NCBI GenBank assembly: GCA_002423105.1
Contig: DIUT01000047.1
Location: 1-7,673 of the forward strand
Direction of reading: 5' to 3'
DNA length: 7,673 bases
Source of the DNA: Geobacter sp. UBA6151
GTDB lineage: Bacteria > Desulfobacterota > Desulfuromonadia > Geobacterales > Pseudopelobacteraceae
The position numbers and the translations under genes were made by a program. The notes below the pieces were generated by a model, which made no database searches, was not told where the DNA came from, and worked only from the letters and a program-made list of their open reading frames with translations. Positions 1 to 6,823 of the stretch are shown here, piece after piece; positions within the stretch are counted from its first letter, which is position 1; every line of letters begins with the position of its first letter.

Positions 1-84
1 CACCAAAAGCGCCGTCAACAACGGCAGCAGGGCGGTCAGCAGCAGACGGCAGCGGATATGCTCCCGGGTAACCTGCGTCGCCAT
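1..84 (-). CDS. N-terminus of a probable sensor histidine kinase (partial, runs off the window)
   Basis: Reading the minus strand from the ATG at 84-82 gives 28 open codons to the window edge. The translation begins MATQVTREHIRCR and continues into a leucine-rich hydrophobic stretch (LLLTALLPLLTALLV). This is a short basic head followed by a membrane segment, as expected at the start of a membrane sensor kinase. The ATG shares its A with the TAA stop of the response regulator (TAATG), which suggests translational coupling. A GGAG sequence (complement of 96-99) lies about 11 nt upstream. The kinase assignment is inference from position next to an NtrC-type regulator and from the membrane-like N-terminus. 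No kinase domain is visible here, so another membrane protein is possible. Confidence 0.55.
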   Translation of the reverse strand, partial: MATQVTREHIRCRLLLTALLPLLTALLV

Positions 85-1427
85 TATGCACCATACTCCG
101 CCAGCTTACGGTCCAGAGTCTTGCGGGAGATCCCCAGAATTTCAGCGGTCTTACTCTTGTGGCCGCTGCTCTGGCGGTAGATGCCCAGGATATGCCGCCG
201 CTCCAGTTCCTCCAGCGACACCGGCGGCGCAGCCTCCGGCGGCACGGAAGGCTGTTTGCGGTTGCAGACCGGCAGCAGTTCCGCAGTCAGCAGACGGCTC
301 TGGGCAAGAATCACGGCCCGCTCAATCACGTTTTCCAGTTCACGCACATTGCCGGGCCAGTGATAACGCTCCATACAGCGCAGCGCTTCAGAATCGATGC
401 CATGCAGTTCCTTTTTCATACGGGCCGCAAAACGGCGCAGAAAATGCTGCGCCAGCGGCTCAATATCCTCGGGCCGTTCCCGCAGCGGCGGAGCAGTGAG
501 CGAAATGACGTTCAGCCGGTAATAGAGGTCCTCCCGGAAGCGGCCCTGGGCCACATCCTGATGCAGATCCCGGTTGGTGGCCGCCACAAAACGCACATCC
601 ACGGTTTTTATTCTGGTGGCACCGATGGGGATGAACTCCTTTTCCTGGATCACCCGCAGCAGCTTGGCCTGCACCGCGGCACTGACATCGCCGATTTCGT
701 CCAGAAACAGCGTGCCGCCGTCAGCCTCCTCCAGCAGCCCTTTCTGATTCATCACCGCGCCGGTGAAAGCCCCCCGCACATGGCCGAACAGCTGGCTTTC
801 CAGCAGACTGTCGGTGAGGGCCGCGCAGTTGAGCGACACGAACGGCTTGGCCCGGCGCAGGCTGTTGCCGTGCACGGTGCGGGCGATCAATTCCTTGCCG
901 GTGCCGGATTCGCCCAGGATCAGGATATTGGCTTCACTGGCCGCCACCTGCAGGGTCAGGTCGTACACCTGCCGAAATTTTGCGGAGGTGAAGACCATCG
1001 GCACATCGTCATCCCTCTGCAACTCTTCCCGCAAGCGGCGGTTTTCCTCCGCCAGCCGCCGATGCTCCAATGCCCTGGCCAACACCCCCAGGATCTTCTC
1101 CTTGGGAAAAGGTTTCATCACATAATCGTAGGCTCCCAGCTTGATGGCATGCACGGCGTCATCAACCGTGCCGTGGGCGGTCATCACCACCACCGGCAGT
1201 TCCGGCAACAGACGCCTGACGCGCTTCAGCACCTCGATGCCATCCAGATCCGGCATCCGCACATCCTGCAGCAGCAAGGCAGGCGTTGCAGGTGCCGCGC
1301 TGGACAAGCGTTCCAACAGCGCCAGGCCACTGCTAAAGCTCTCCGTTTCGTAGCCGTGGCTTTTCAGCAGCTTGGCCAGATAGCGTAAAATTCCCTGTTC
1401 GTCGTCACAGATGTAGATGCATGGCAT
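84..1427 (-). CDS. Sigma-54-dependent response regulator, NtrC family (receiver, AAA+, Fis-type HTH)
   Basis: A 447-residue two-component activator of sigma-54 RNA polymerase. The receiver domain (about 1-120) has the acidic pair D8/D9, phosphoacceptor D55 in LLLQDVRMPD, T83 and K105. The AAA+ domain (about 145-385) has Walker A GESGTGKE (172-179), an intact GAFTGA sigma-54 contact loop (219-224), Walker B TLFLDE (239-244), arginines in RFREDLYYR (296-304) and the sensor II motif WPGNVREL (357-364). A Fis-like helix-turn-helix fills about 404-447. I place the start at 1427 because the receiver begins immediately there (MPCIYICDDE) and GGAGA lies about 8 nt upstream. An in-frame ATG at 1508 would add 27 residues unlike a receiver and run across the inverted repeat. 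The gene is divergent from the hydrogenase operon, which has a sigma-54 promoter, so it is the obvious candidate activator. That link is inference, and the signal sensed is unknown. Confidence 0.95.
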   Translation of the reverse strand: MPCIYICDDEQGILRYLAKLLKSHGYETESFSSGLALLERLSSAAPATPALLLQDVRMPDLDGIEVLKRVRRLLPELPVVVMTAHGTVDDAVHAIKLGAYDYVMKPFPKEKILGVLARALEHRRLAEENRRLREELQRDDDVPMVFTSAKFRQVYDLTLQVAASEANILILGESGTGKELIARTVHGNSLRRAKPFVSLNCAALTDSLLESQLFGHVRGAFTGAVMNQKGLLEEADGGTLFLDEIGDVSAAVQAKLLRVIQEKEFIPIGATRIKTVDVRFVAATNRDLHQDVAQGRFREDLYYRLNVISLTAPPLRERPEDIEPLAQHFLRRFAARMKKELHGIDSEALRCMERYHWPGNVRELENVIERAVILAQSRLLTAELLPVCNRKQPSVPPEAAPPVSLEELERRHILGIYRQSSGHKSKTAEILGISRKTLDRKLAEYGA

Positions 1428-1452
1428 GGCGCAGTCTCCGAAAATAGATACC

Positions 1453-1499
1453 GGACAAAACGATACAATACCAGACAGATGTACACAATCATTTTGTCC
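1453..1499. promoter_or_regulatory. Candidate enhancer (upstream activating site): 12-bp inverted repeat
   Basis: GGACAAAACGAT at 1453-1464 is matched in reverse complement by ATCATTTTGTCC at 1488-1499, with 11 of 12 positions pairing and 23 bp between the arms. A partial direct copy of the left arm's surroundings also occurs: 1448-1467 and 1468-1487 agree at 14 of 20 positions, both starting ATACC. Relative to the predicted start near 1589, the arms lie at about -136 to -90, where enhancers for NtrC-type activators are usually found. The repeat is seen in the sequence. Binding by the adjacent response regulator is inference. Confidence 0.5.
1460..1488 (-). promoter_or_regulatory. Weak candidate sigma-70 promoter for the regulator gene
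   Basis: On the minus strand TTGTGT (complement of 1483-1488) and TATCGT (complement of 1460-1465) are separated by 17 bp, ahead of the regulator start at 1427. The matches to TTGACA and TATAAT are only 3/6 and 4/6, so this is a weak guess. It overlaps the inverted repeat, so a protein bound there could also affect transcription of the regulator. Confidence 0.2.
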
Positions 1500-1562
1500 C
1501 GCCAGCATGGTCTTTCAGCCATTTACAGCCAAAACATCCTGAATTTACTGAACCTACTAACT

Positions 1563-1578
1563 TGGTACGCACGTTGCT
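1563..1578 (+). promoter_or_regulatory. Sigma-54 (-24/-12) promoter of the hydrogenase operon
   Basis: TGGTACGCACGTTGCT matches the sigma-54 consensus TGGCACGNNNNTTGCW with one substitution (T for C in the -24 box). The invariant GG (1564-1565) and GC (1576-1577) have the required spacing. The predicted transcription start is about 1589, giving a leader of roughly 53 nt before hybS. The presence of an NtrC-family activator gene next door supports the call. Confidence 0.85.
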
Positions 1579-1623
1579 AGTACTGGCACTGAGTTGATTC
1601 TGTATACGGGAAAATCCACGGTG

Positions 1624-1633
1624 AAGGAGAGGG
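1624..1633 (+). promoter_or_regulatory. Ribosome binding site of hybS
   Basis: The purine-rich AAGGAGAGGG precedes the ATG at 1642. This favours that ATG over the upstream in-frame TTG at 1594, which would lie only about 5 nt after the predicted transcription start and have no room for a ribosome binding site. Confidence 0.65.
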
Positions 1634-1641
1634 AATATACT

Positions 1642-2760
1642 ATGGCGCCTGAGCATCAGTTGTTTAGCGGCGGGGTTTCCCGGCGTGATTTCATCAAAAC
1701 CTGTGTCGCCGCCACGGCGATGATGGGACTGCCCTTCGGCATGGCGGCCAAAGTGGCGGAGGCGGCTCAGGCGCCGGGTAGGCCGCCGGTAATCTGGCTG
1801 CATTTCCAGGAATGCACCGGCTGTTCCGAATCGCTGCTCAGGGCCAACCATCCTGCTCCGGCCACCCTGATTCTGGAAATGATCTCCCTGGACTATCACG
1901 AGACTCTGATGGCCGGATCGGGACATCAGGCGGAAAAATCGCTGCATGACTCAATGCGGGCCAACCACGGCAAATATATCCTGATCGTGGAAGGAGCCAT
2001 TCCCACCAAAGAGAACGGCATCCACTGCAAGGTGGGGGGCAAAACCGCGCTGGAGTCGCTGCGCAAGGCCGCCGAGGGGGCCGCAGCCATCATCGCCGTG
2101 GGCAGCTGTTCAAGCTTCGGCGGCATCCAGGCCGCACCGCCCAACCCCACCGGCGCTGTGGGCGTGCGCGACATCATCAAGGACAAGCCGATCATCAACA
2201 TCCCCGGCTGCCCGCCCTCCCCCTACAACCTGCTTTCCACCGTGCTCTACTACCTGACCTTCAAAAAGCTGCCGGAACTGGACCAGCTGGGCCGCCCCAA
2301 ATTCGCTTACGGACGCCGGATTCACGAGCACTGCGAGCGCCGCCCCCATTTTGACGCCGGTCGTTTTGCCAAGGCTTACGGTCATCCCACCCATGCCGAG
2401 GGATACTGCCTCTACAAGCTGGGCTGCAAGGGACCGGCCACCTACGCCAACTGTTCGGTGCAACGCTTCAACGACGTTGGCGTCTGGCCGGTATCGGTAG
2501 GCCACCCCTGCATCGGTTGCACCGAACCGGAACTGCTCTTCCGCACCGCCATCGCCGACAAGGTCCAGATCCACGAACCGACCCCCTTTGACAGTTATGC
2601 GCCGGTGGACCTGAAGGAGAAAGGCACCGGAGCCAGCCCGCTGACCACCGGTGTGCTGGGTCTGGCCGCTGGCGCAGCCCTGGGAGCGGGGGCCATGCTG
2701 GCCCGCAAGCTGCCGGACGGCGAGCAGAAACAGGGAGGGGATCATGAGCGGCAAGAGTAG
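1642..2760 (+). CDS. hybS: [NiFe] hydrogenase small subunit, Hyb type, Tat-exported
   Basis: A 372-residue electron-transfer subunit that passes electrons from the NiFe site of HybL through three FeS clusters; equivalent to E. coli HybO. A Tat signal (SRRDFIK at 13-19, hydrophobic region to about 36) sends the folded heterodimer to the periplasm. The proximal [4Fe-4S] ligands are C58, C61, C156 and C190. The distal ligands are H228, C231, C256 and C262, with the same spacing as the Desulfovibrio gigas enzyme. The medial [3Fe-4S] ligands are C271, C290 and C293. The two extra proximal cysteines of O2-tolerant enzymes are absent: the first motif is ECTGCSE and G161 stands at the second position. 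This suggests a standard, O2-sensitive enzyme. A hydrophobic C-terminal helix (about 333-354) is the membrane anchor. The 3' end overlaps hybA by 17 bp. The identification is firm; the symbol follows Geobacter usage. Confidence 0.96.
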   Translation: MAPEHQLFSGGVSRRDFIKTCVAATAMMGLPFGMAAKVAEAAQAPGRPPVIWLHFQECTGCSESLLRANHPAPATLILEMISLDYHETLMAGSGHQAEKSLHDSMRANHGKYILIVEGAIPTKENGIHCKVGGKTALESLRKAAEGAAAIIAVGSCSSFGGIQAAPPNPTGAVGVRDIIKDKPIINIPGCPPSPYNLLSTVLYYLTFKKLPELDQLGRPKFAYGRRIHEHCERRPHFDAGRFAKAYGHPTHAEGYCLYKLGCKGPATYANCSVQRFNDVGVWPVSVGHPCIGCTEPELLFRTAIADKVQIHEPTPFDSYAPVDLKEKGTGASPLTTGVLGLAAGAALGAGAMLARKLPDGEQKQGGDHERQE

Positions 2761-3676
2761 ACGGGATTTTCTCAAACTGGCCGGACTGGCCGGTGCCGGA
2801 CTGGTGGCAGCTCCCGCCCTGGCCGTGGCTGAAAGCGCAAAAGCGCCGGTTGACAACAACGAACTGGGCATGCTCTACGATGCCACCAAGTGCGTCGGCT
2901 GCAAGGCCTGCATGTCGGCCTGCAAGCGGGTAAACAGCGACTACGGCGCTCTTTCCTACGAACAGGCCGGCTTCGACCCGGACAAGCTGTGGGACGCCCC
3001 CCAGGACCTGACCGGTTCCACCCGTACCCTGATCAAGCTCTTCAAGGAGTCGCCCAGTGAGTGGTCTTACGTAAAATACTCCTGCATGCACTGCCAGAAA
3101 CCGTCCTGCGTGTCAGTCTGCCCGGTGGCGGCCATGGTCAAGGACAAGATCACCGGCATCGTGGATTACAAGAAAGACGCCTGCATCGGCTGCCGCTACT
3201 GCCAGGTGGCCTGCGCCTTCAACATCCCCAAGTTCCAGTGGGACAAGGCCATTCCCCAGATCGTCAAGTGCGATCTCTGCAAGAACACCAACCTCAAATC
3301 AGCGGGAATATCCGCCTGCGCCGAGGTCTGCCCCACCGGTGCCATCCTCTTCGGCAAGCGCGGCGAACTGCTGACTGAAGCAAAAAAACGCCTGGCGGAG
3401 CAGCCCAAACTGTACGTCAACCATATCTACGGCGAACATGAACTGGGGGGGACCAACCACCTCTACCTGACCGCCCTGCCGGTCAAGAAACTCGGATTGC
3501 CGGAGCTGCAACATGATGCGCCGGCCGAGTTCTCCGAAAAGATCCAGCACACCATTTACAAAGGATTCATCGCGCCGGTGGCGCTCTACGGCGCACTCTG
3601 CTTCATCGCGGTCAGGAACATGAAAAAGCAGGAGCCGGACGTTGGCGGCAAAGGGGATGAAAAACATGAGCCATGA
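2744..3676 (+). CDS. hybA: HybA: Tat-exported ferredoxin-like electron-transfer subunit of the hydrogenase
   Basis: A 310-residue iron-sulfur protein that carries electrons from HybS to the membrane subunit HybB. The Tat signal is SRRDFLK (5-11) followed by a hydrophobic Ala/Gly/Leu stretch to about 29. Sixteen cysteines fall in four ferredoxin-type groups: C50/C53/C56/C60, C114/C117/C122/C126, C147/C150/C153/C157 and C176/C179/C192/C196. These are enough for four [4Fe-4S] clusters, as in the DmsB/HybA family. A single hydrophobic segment near the C-terminus (about 272-291) is a likely membrane anchor, also typical of HybA. I chose the ATG at 2744 because the Tat motif follows directly and AGGGAGGGG (2732-2740) precedes it. 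Starts further upstream would add about 31 residues ahead of the signal peptide. It overlaps hybS by 17 bp and hybB by 11 bp, consistent with coupled translation. Confidence 0.95.
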   Translation: MSGKSRRDFLKLAGLAGAGLVAAPALAVAESAKAPVDNNELGMLYDATKCVGCKACMSACKRVNSDYGALSYEQAGFDPDKLWDAPQDLTGSTRTLIKLFKESPSEWSYVKYSCMHCQKPSCVSVCPVAAMVKDKITGIVDYKKDACIGCRYCQVACAFNIPKFQWDKAIPQIVKCDLCKNTNLKSAGISACAEVCPTGAILFGKRGELLTEAKKRLAEQPKLYVNHIYGEHELGGTNHLYLTALPVKKLGLPELQHDAPAEFSEKIQHTIYKGFIAPVALYGALCFIAVRNMKKQEPDVGGKGDEKHEP

Positions 3677-4970
3677 CGAGTATCAGATCCAGCGGGGCAA
3701 AATCCTGACCCCTTCCTTCTGGGTGCTGCTGACCCTGACCGTGATCGGCTTCACCCTGATTGCCGTGCGCTTCATCTGGGGCATCGGCGCAGTCTCCAAC
3801 ATGAGCGACGGCTACCCTTGGGGGCTGTGGATCACCTATGACGTGGCCACCGGCACCGCCATCGCCTGCGGCGGCTACGCCGTGGCCATCCTGGTCTATA
3901 TCCGTAACAAGATGAGCTACCATCCGCTGATCCGTTCGGCGGTGCTGACCTCGCTGTTCGGCTACGGACTGGCCGGCTTCTCGGTCATGGTGGATGTGGG
4001 GCGCCCCTGGAACGCCTATAATTTCTTCATTCCCTCCCAGTGGCAGGCCAATTCGGCCATGTTCGAGGTGGCGTTGTGCGTCATGGCCTATACCACCGTG
4101 TTGGCCATCGAGTTTCTGCCCGCGGTATTGAACCGGCTGCAACAGACCAACTGGAGCCGCGCCCGCGACTTCCTGGACACCTACCACGGCCGCTTCGGCC
4201 TGGATACGCCGGTGGTGCTGGAAAAACTGGATAAGCTGCGTCAACTGGCGCTGCGCATACAGCCCAAGCTGGACAAGGTACTGATCTTCGTGATCGTGCT
4301 GGGCATCACCCTGCCCACCATGCACCAGTCGTCGCTGGGGTCGCTCTTGCTGATCGCCTCCACCAAGCTGCATCCGTTGTGGCACACCGGCTTCCTGCCG
4401 CTTCTGTTCCTGATCAACTGCATGTTCATCGGCTACTCCATCGCCATCCTGGAATCGGTGATCTCCTCCTACGGCTTCAAGCGTCCCTTTGAGATGGAAC
4501 AGCTCTCCGGGCTGGCAGCCATCGTCCCCTACCTGACCGGCCTCTGGCTGGCGGTGGTGGTGGGGGATCTGGCCTGGCGCGGCCAGCTGGCCAACGCCCT
4601 GCGCCTGGACTTCTACTCCGGCTTCTTCCTGCTGGAGTTCGGTCTGGTGGCCAGCGGCTCGCTGCTGCTCTTTTCCAGAAAACGCCGCCAGTCCCCGCGC
4701 TGGCTGTTCATCACCGCCGTGCTGATCGTGCTGGGCGGCGCGCTGTACCGCTTCAACGTCTACCTGATCGGTTTCAATCCGGGCCAGGGCTGGCGCTACT
4801 TCCCCTCATTGGCCGAACTGCTGATCACCGTGGGGATCGTGGCCTTCGAAATCCTGGGCTACCAGGTACTGGTCAAGCTTTTCCCGGTGCTGCCGCGCCT
4901 GCACGGCCATGAAGACCCGGCAGTTACACAACCACACGACCTTCCGCAGCCTGCGCCACAACAGGCATAA
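3666..4970 (+). CDS. hybB: HybB: NrfD/PsrC-family integral membrane subunit of the hydrogenase
   Basis: A 434-residue membrane protein with about ten predicted helices (roughly 18-37, 56-79, 90-110, 130-155, 205-232, 241-267, 283-303, 317-337, 346-369 and 382-406). It anchors the complex and is expected to hold the quinone site receiving electrons from HybA; the family lacks haem. Segments such as YPWGLWITYDVATGTAIACGG (50-70) and LPTMHQSSLGSLL (216-228) are hallmarks recognisable from E. coli HybB. It is longer than the E. coli protein (about 390 residues), mainly because of a charged insertion between helices 4 and 5 (about 157-203). I prefer the ATG at 3666, which has AAGGGG (3651-3656) 9 nt upstream and begins MSHDEY, similar to E. 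coli HybB. An in-frame ATG at 3657 is possible but lies too close to that site. It overlaps hybA by 11 bp. Confidence 0.95.
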   Translation: MSHDEYQIQRGKILTPSFWVLLTLTVIGFTLIAVRFIWGIGAVSNMSDGYPWGLWITYDVATGTAIACGGYAVAILVYIRNKMSYHPLIRSAVLTSLFGYGLAGFSVMVDVGRPWNAYNFFIPSQWQANSAMFEVALCVMAYTTVLAIEFLPAVLNRLQQTNWSRARDFLDTYHGRFGLDTPVVLEKLDKLRQLALRIQPKLDKVLIFVIVLGITLPTMHQSSLGSLLLIASTKLHPLWHTGFLPLLFLINCMFIGYSIAILESVISSYGFKRPFEMEQLSGLAAIVPYLTGLWLAVVVGDLAWRGQLANALRLDFYSGFFLLEFGLVASGSLLLFSRKRRQSPRWLFITAVLIVLGGALYRFNVYLIGFNPGQGWRYFPSLAELLITVGIVAFEILGYQVLVKLFPVLPRLHGHEDPAVTQPHDLPQPAPQQA

Positions 4971-4985
4971 CCTACCTACAACCGC

Positions 4986-4992
4986 AAGGAGA
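4986..4992 (+). promoter_or_regulatory. Ribosome binding site of hybL
   Basis: AAGGAGA lies 8 nt upstream of the hybL ATG at 5001, in the 30-bp gap after hybB. It is the cleanest Shine-Dalgarno in the operon, where the earlier genes rely on overlaps. Confidence 0.7.
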
Positions 4993-5000
4993 ACAGATAC

Positions 5001-6680
5001 ATGGCACGTATAACCATTGACCCGATCACCCGCATTGAAGGACACCTGCGCATCGATGTGGAAGTCAGCGACGGCCGGGTAAGCAAAGCCTGGTCCTCGG
5101 CCCAGATGTGGCGCGGCATCGAGACCATCCTCAAAGGCCGCCCCCCCCAGGATGCCTGGATCTACGCCCAGCGTTTCTGCGGCGTCTGCACCACCGTGCA
5201 CGCCATCTCCTCCATTCGCGCCGTGGAGCACGCCCTCAAGGTGGAGGTGCCGCTCAACGCCCAGTATATCCGCAACATCATCATGGCCCAGCACTCGGTG
5301 CAGGACCATATCGTGCACTTCTACCACCTCTCGGCCCTGGACTGGGTGGACATCGTCTCCGCCCTGAAGGCCGATCCGAAAAAGGCCGCAGCAATCGCCC
5401 AGTCGGTGTCGGACTGGCCCGGCAACAGCGAAAAGGAGTTCAGCGACGTTCAGAAGCGGCTGAAGGCCTTTGTGGATTCCGGCAAGCTGGGCATCTTCGC
5501 CTCCGGCTACTGGGGCCATCCGGCCATGATCCTGCCGCCGGAGATCAATCTGATCGCCACGGCCCACTATTTGAAGGCTCTGGACTACCAGCAGAAGGCG
5601 GCCCAGGCGGTGGCCATCCTGGGGGGCAAGAACCCGCACATCCAGAACCTTTGCGTCGGCGGAGTGGCCACGGCCCTCAACATGGAAAACCTGGCCACCA
5701 TCAACATGGAGCGGATCGCCTACCTGAAGGCGCTGATGACCGAAACCCGCGACTTTGTCAAAAAGGTTTACTACCCGGACCTGCTGGTGATCGGCAAGGC
5801 CTACAAGGACTGGTTCAAGCACGGCAAGGGGGTGGTCAACTACCTGGCGGTGCCGGAGTTTGCCGAGGACACAAAAAACAGCAGTTTTGCCCTGCCAGGC
5901 GGCCTGATCATGGGGGGCGATGTGGCCAAGGCGCGGGTCATCTCCGATCACCAGGACCCGCAATTGATCGGCAGCATCAAGGAATCGGTGGCCTGCGCCT
6001 GGTACGAAGGAAAAGCAGCGCTTCATCCCTGGGAGGGGGAGACCAAGCCGGATTACACCGACTTTCAGGAAAACGGCAAATACTCCTGGTGCAAAGCGCC
6101 ACGCATCGACGGCAAGCCGATCCAGGTAGGGCCGGTGGCGCAACTGCTGGCCGGCTACGCCGCTGGTAACCGGCGGGTGCGCAGCCTGGTGGACAGCACC
6201 TGCGCGGCGGCCGGCGTTGGCGTGGCTGATCTGCACTCCACCATGGGCCGCCTGGCAGCCCGCGGCATCCGCGCCCATCTGCTGTCCGACCTTTCCCTGG
6301 AATATCTGGACAAGCTGGTGGACAACATCGGCAAGGGGGACAAGGCCTACGCCAACCACACCGAAATCCCCTCCGGCGAACATCGCGGGGTCGGCTTCCA
6401 CGAGGCCCCCCGTGGCGTGCTGTCCCACTGGATGGTGATCAAGGACAGGAAAATCAAAAACTACCAGGCCGTGGTCCCCTCCACCTGGAACGCCTCGCCC
6501 CGTGACGACCAGGGCAACGCCGGACCCTACGAGGCCTCCCTGGTGGGCAACCCGGTGGCCAAACCGGACCAGCCGCTGGAAGTGCTGAGAACCGTCCACT
6601 CCTTTGATCCCTGCATCGCCTGCGCGGTGCATACCATTGATCCACAGGGGAATGAGATCACGAAAGTGAAGGTGGTATAG
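5001..6680 (+). CDS. hybL: [NiFe] hydrogenase large (catalytic) subunit, Hyb type
   Basis: A 559-residue subunit carrying the Ni-Fe(CN)2CO centre that oxidises H2; equivalent to E. coli HybC (567 residues). The N-terminal RIEGH motif (11-15) includes the conserved glutamate implicated in proton transfer. The first metal-binding pair is C60 and C63 in RFCGVC; the second is C538 and C541 in DPCIACAVH. The protein extends 15 residues past H544, the expected cleavage site, so it is made as a precursor that the HybP endopeptidase must trim after nickel loading. It has no signal peptide of its own and should be exported with HybS through the small subunit's Tat signal. All ligand cysteines are present and no frameshift is seen. 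A 121-bp palindromic element begins immediately after its TAG stop. CN/CO ligand assembly needs Hyp proteins, which are not encoded in this window. Confidence 0.97.
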   Translation: MARITIDPITRIEGHLRIDVEVSDGRVSKAWSSAQMWRGIETILKGRPPQDAWIYAQRFCGVCTTVHAISSIRAVEHALKVEVPLNAQYIRNIIMAQHSVQDHIVHFYHLSALDWVDIVSALKADPKKAAAIAQSVSDWPGNSEKEFSDVQKRLKAFVDSGKLGIFASGYWGHPAMILPPEINLIATAHYLKALDYQQKAAQAVAILGGKNPHIQNLCVGGVATALNMENLATINMERIAYLKALMTETRDFVKKVYYPDLLVIGKAYKDWFKHGKGVVNYLAVPEFAEDTKNSSFALPGGLIMGGDVAKARVISDHQDPQLIGSIKESVACAWYEGKAALHPWEGETKPDYTDFQENGKYSWCKAPRIDGKPIQVGPVAQLLAGYAAGNRRVRSLVDSTCAAAGVGVADLHSTMGRLAARGIRAHLLSDLSLEYLDKLVDNIGKGDKAYANHTEIPSGEHRGVGFHEAPRGVLSHWMVIKDRKIKNYQAVVPSTWNASPRDDQGNAGPYEASLVGNPVAKPDQPLEVLRTVHSFDPCIACAVHTIDPQGNEITKVKVV

Positions 6681-6801
6681 CAATCGTCCCCTTTTCCGCA
6701 ATCCCGGCGTCAGGCTGCGCGGCGTCTTGTGCGGCGTACTGTACAGTACGCCTCCGCGTCACCGCTTGCCTTTCTTGGCCTTGCGAAAAATTGAACGATT
6801 G
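6681..6801. repeat. MITE/REP-like palindromic element between hybL and hybP
   Basis: This 121-bp segment is bounded by the perfect inverted repeat CAATCGT (6681-6687) / ACGATTG (6795-6801). Over the outer 20 bp the two ends match at 16 positions once one is reverse-complemented. The centre is a perfect 20-bp palindrome (6733-6752), and the flanks between pair partially, including GCGGCGTC against the complement of GTCACCGC. The whole segment could fold into one long imperfect hairpin. GCGGCGT also occurs as a direct repeat at 6719 and 6731. No ORF or transposase is present. The flanks share only AG, too short to prove a target duplication. This architecture suits a non-autonomous mobile element or an intergenic palindromic repeat. 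Genome copy number would settle it. Confidence 0.6.
6733..6752. repeat. Perfect 20-bp palindrome
   Basis: GGCGTACTGTACAGTACGCC is its own reverse complement and forms the apex of the 6681-6801 element. There is no T-run after it on either strand, so it is not an intrinsic terminator. It could cap an mRNA hairpin or be a protein-binding site. Confidence 0.9.
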
Positions 6802-6823
6802 AGGACTCTATGAAAGGCACACC

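Noticed and set aside
159..1388. Plus-strand open frame of 409 codons opposite the response regulator
   Set aside because: It is the complement of a complete NtrC-family gene. The translation is Gln/His/Arg-rich and low in complexity, with no family features.
1428..1508. 27-residue N-terminal extension of the response regulator from an ATG at 1508
   Set aside because: Receiver domains begin at the MPCIYICDDE segment. The 1427 start has a Shine-Dalgarno, and the extension would run through the inverted repeat.
1594..1641. TTG start giving HybS 16 extra residues
   Set aside because: It lies about 5 nt after the predicted transcription start, leaving no ribosome binding site, and the extra residues would precede the Tat motif needlessly.
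5108..6169. Open frame of 353 codons on the plus strand within hybL
   Set aside because: It is a shifted-frame shadow of hybL, dominated by Gly, Arg, Pro and His, with no domain.
4806..6701. Long open frame of 631 codons on the minus strand opposite hybL
   Set aside because: hybL is unambiguous with all catalytic motifs. The antisense translation is rich in His, Gly, Val and Gln with no recognisable domain, as expected from the complement of a GC-rich gene.
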